From an uncultured Clostridium sp. (GTDB taxonomy: Bacteria; Bacillota; Clostridia; Clostridiales; Clostridiaceae): a DNA stretch of 7,626 bases. Within the stretch, counting starts at the first letter, position 1; every line of letters starts with the position of its first letter. Below the pieces are notes generated by a model. The model did no database searches and was not told where the DNA came from. It saw only the letters and a program-made list of their open reading frames with translations. Both the position numbers and the translations under genes were made by a program. Location: positions 1-7,626 of the forward strand of contig CAKVNP010000092.1 of the NCBI GenBank assembly GCA_934777095.1, given 5' to 3'. This document shows, one piece after another, positions 6,936-7,626 of the stretch.

Positions 6936-7626
6936 TTATACTCCACCAAATCTTCTATCTCTATTTTGATAGTCATAAATTGCCTTGTGAAGATCTGCTT
7001 CACTAAAATCAGGCCAATTTACATTTGAATACCAGAACTCTGAATAAGCACATTGCCATAACAAGAAATTACTTATTCTTTGCTCACCTGAAGGTCTAAT
7101 GATTAAATCTGGATCTGGTGAATCTTTAGTATATAAATATTTTTCTACTACATCGTTATTTATTGAATCAATATCGATGTTTCCTTCCTTACATTCAGAT
7201 GCAATCGCTTTTATTGCTCTTACAATTTCATCTCTTCCACCATAATTAAATGCAATATTTAAAATAAGCCCTGTATTATTTTCTGTAAGCTTTAATGATT
7301 CTCTTATTTCAGTTTCACATTCATCAGGCAGTTGTGTTATATCACCTAAAACCTTTAATACAACATTATTTTCATGAAGTTCTGCAATTTCACTCCTTAA
7401 ATATTGTACTAAAAGTTTCATTAATGCTGATACTTCCTCTTTAGGTCTTTTCCAATTTTCTGTAGAAAAAGCATATACAGTCAAGTATTTTATTCCTAAT
7501 TTATCAGCTTCCTTAACAATTTTTTTCATTGTTTCTATTCCAGCTTTATGTCCCATTGTTCTTGGAAGATTTCTTTTCTTTGCCCATCTTCCGTTTCCAT
7601 CCATTATAATGGCTATATGTTTAGGA
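6936..7626 (-). CDS. uppS: Undecaprenyl diphosphate synthase, UppS (5' end outside window)
   Basis: A cis-prenyltransferase that adds isopentenyl units to farnesyl diphosphate to make undecaprenyl diphosphate, the lipid carrier for peptidoglycan and other wall polymers; soluble, acting at the membrane. The reading frame stays open to the right edge: the codons before the internal ATG 7604 encode PKHIAII, giving the family's HIAIIMDGNGRWAK with the catalytic Asp of MDGNG. About 229 residues are visible, so roughly 15-25 N-terminal residues are missing and ATG 7604 is not the true start. Further motifs in order are RTMGHKAG, TVYAFSTENWKRP, LNIAFNYGGRDEIV, DPDLIIRPSGEQRISNFLLWQ, YSEFWYSNVNWPDF and the closing NRDRRFGGV. 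The terminal RxRRFGG is the usual C-terminus. It is the first visible gene of the cluster and is followed closely by cdsA, which uses a separate lipid precursor. Confidence 0.97.
   Translation of the reverse strand, partial: PKHIAIIMDGNGRWAKKRNLPRTMGHKAGIETMKKIVKEADKLGIKYLTVYAFSTENWKRPKEEVSALMKLLVQYLRSEIAELHENNVVLKVLGDITQLPDECETEIRESLKLTENNTGLILNIAFNYGGRDEIVRAIKAIASECKEGNIDIDSINNDVVEKYLYTKDSPDPDLIIRPSGEQRISNFLLWQCAYSEFWYSNVNWPDFSEADLHKAIYDYQNRDRRFGGV

Noticed and set aside
1..7626. CRISPR array, tRNA/rRNA genes, insertion sequence, attachment site or riboswitch
   Set aside because: I saw no regularly spaced repeats, cloverleaf pattern, transposase or integrase motifs, or conserved riboswitch core. 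The hairpins present are explained as terminators.

Overview
The window is AT-rich, low-GC Firmicutes DNA, most likely from a Clostridium or close relative. The reasons are the AT-rich codons, the strong AGGAGG-type ribosome binding sites, the minus-strand gene order uppS - cdsA - (permease) - dxr - rseP - ispG typical of this phylum, and a flagellin lysine-N-methylase (FliB) relic of the kind found in motile clostridia. The species cannot be named from the sequence.

Layout, left to right: (1) 18-530, plus strand, a small two-helix membrane protein with a YcxB-like C-terminal domain. (2) 521-572, a 15-bp hairpin between convergent genes. (3) 578-1697, minus strand, a fliB gene broken near its 5' end by a net one-base insertion. 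(4) 1756-1804, the terminator of the large minus-strand cluster. (5) 1814-5013, minus strand, dxr, rseP and ispG, packed 11-12 nt apart with ribosome binding sites overlapping the preceding stop codons. (6) 5031-5984, minus strand, an AI-2E/YtvI-type permease directly ahead of dxr. (7) 5985-6125, an intergenic gap with a 17-bp hairpin terminator. (8) 6126-6920 cdsA, and (9) 6936 to the right edge uppS, whose 5' end lies outside the window.

The cluster is envelope and isoprenoid biosynthesis. Dxr and IspG carry out the second and the penultimate steps of the MEP pathway. UppS condenses the resulting C5 units into undecaprenyl diphosphate for cell-wall carriers, and CdsA makes CDP-diacylglycerol for phospholipids. 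RseP is the intramembrane site-2 protease that clears membrane-anchored regulators. A terminator between cdsA and the permease suggests that uppS-cdsA and permease-dxr-rseP-ispG are at least partly separate transcription units.

The window is mostly ordinary housekeeping DNA, and I found no new defence or mobile system. The points worth a second look are the fliB pseudogene with two adjacent lesions, an RseP whose PDZ domain appears to lack about 15-20 residues, and the internal terminator combined with the AT-rich permease that splits the cluster.
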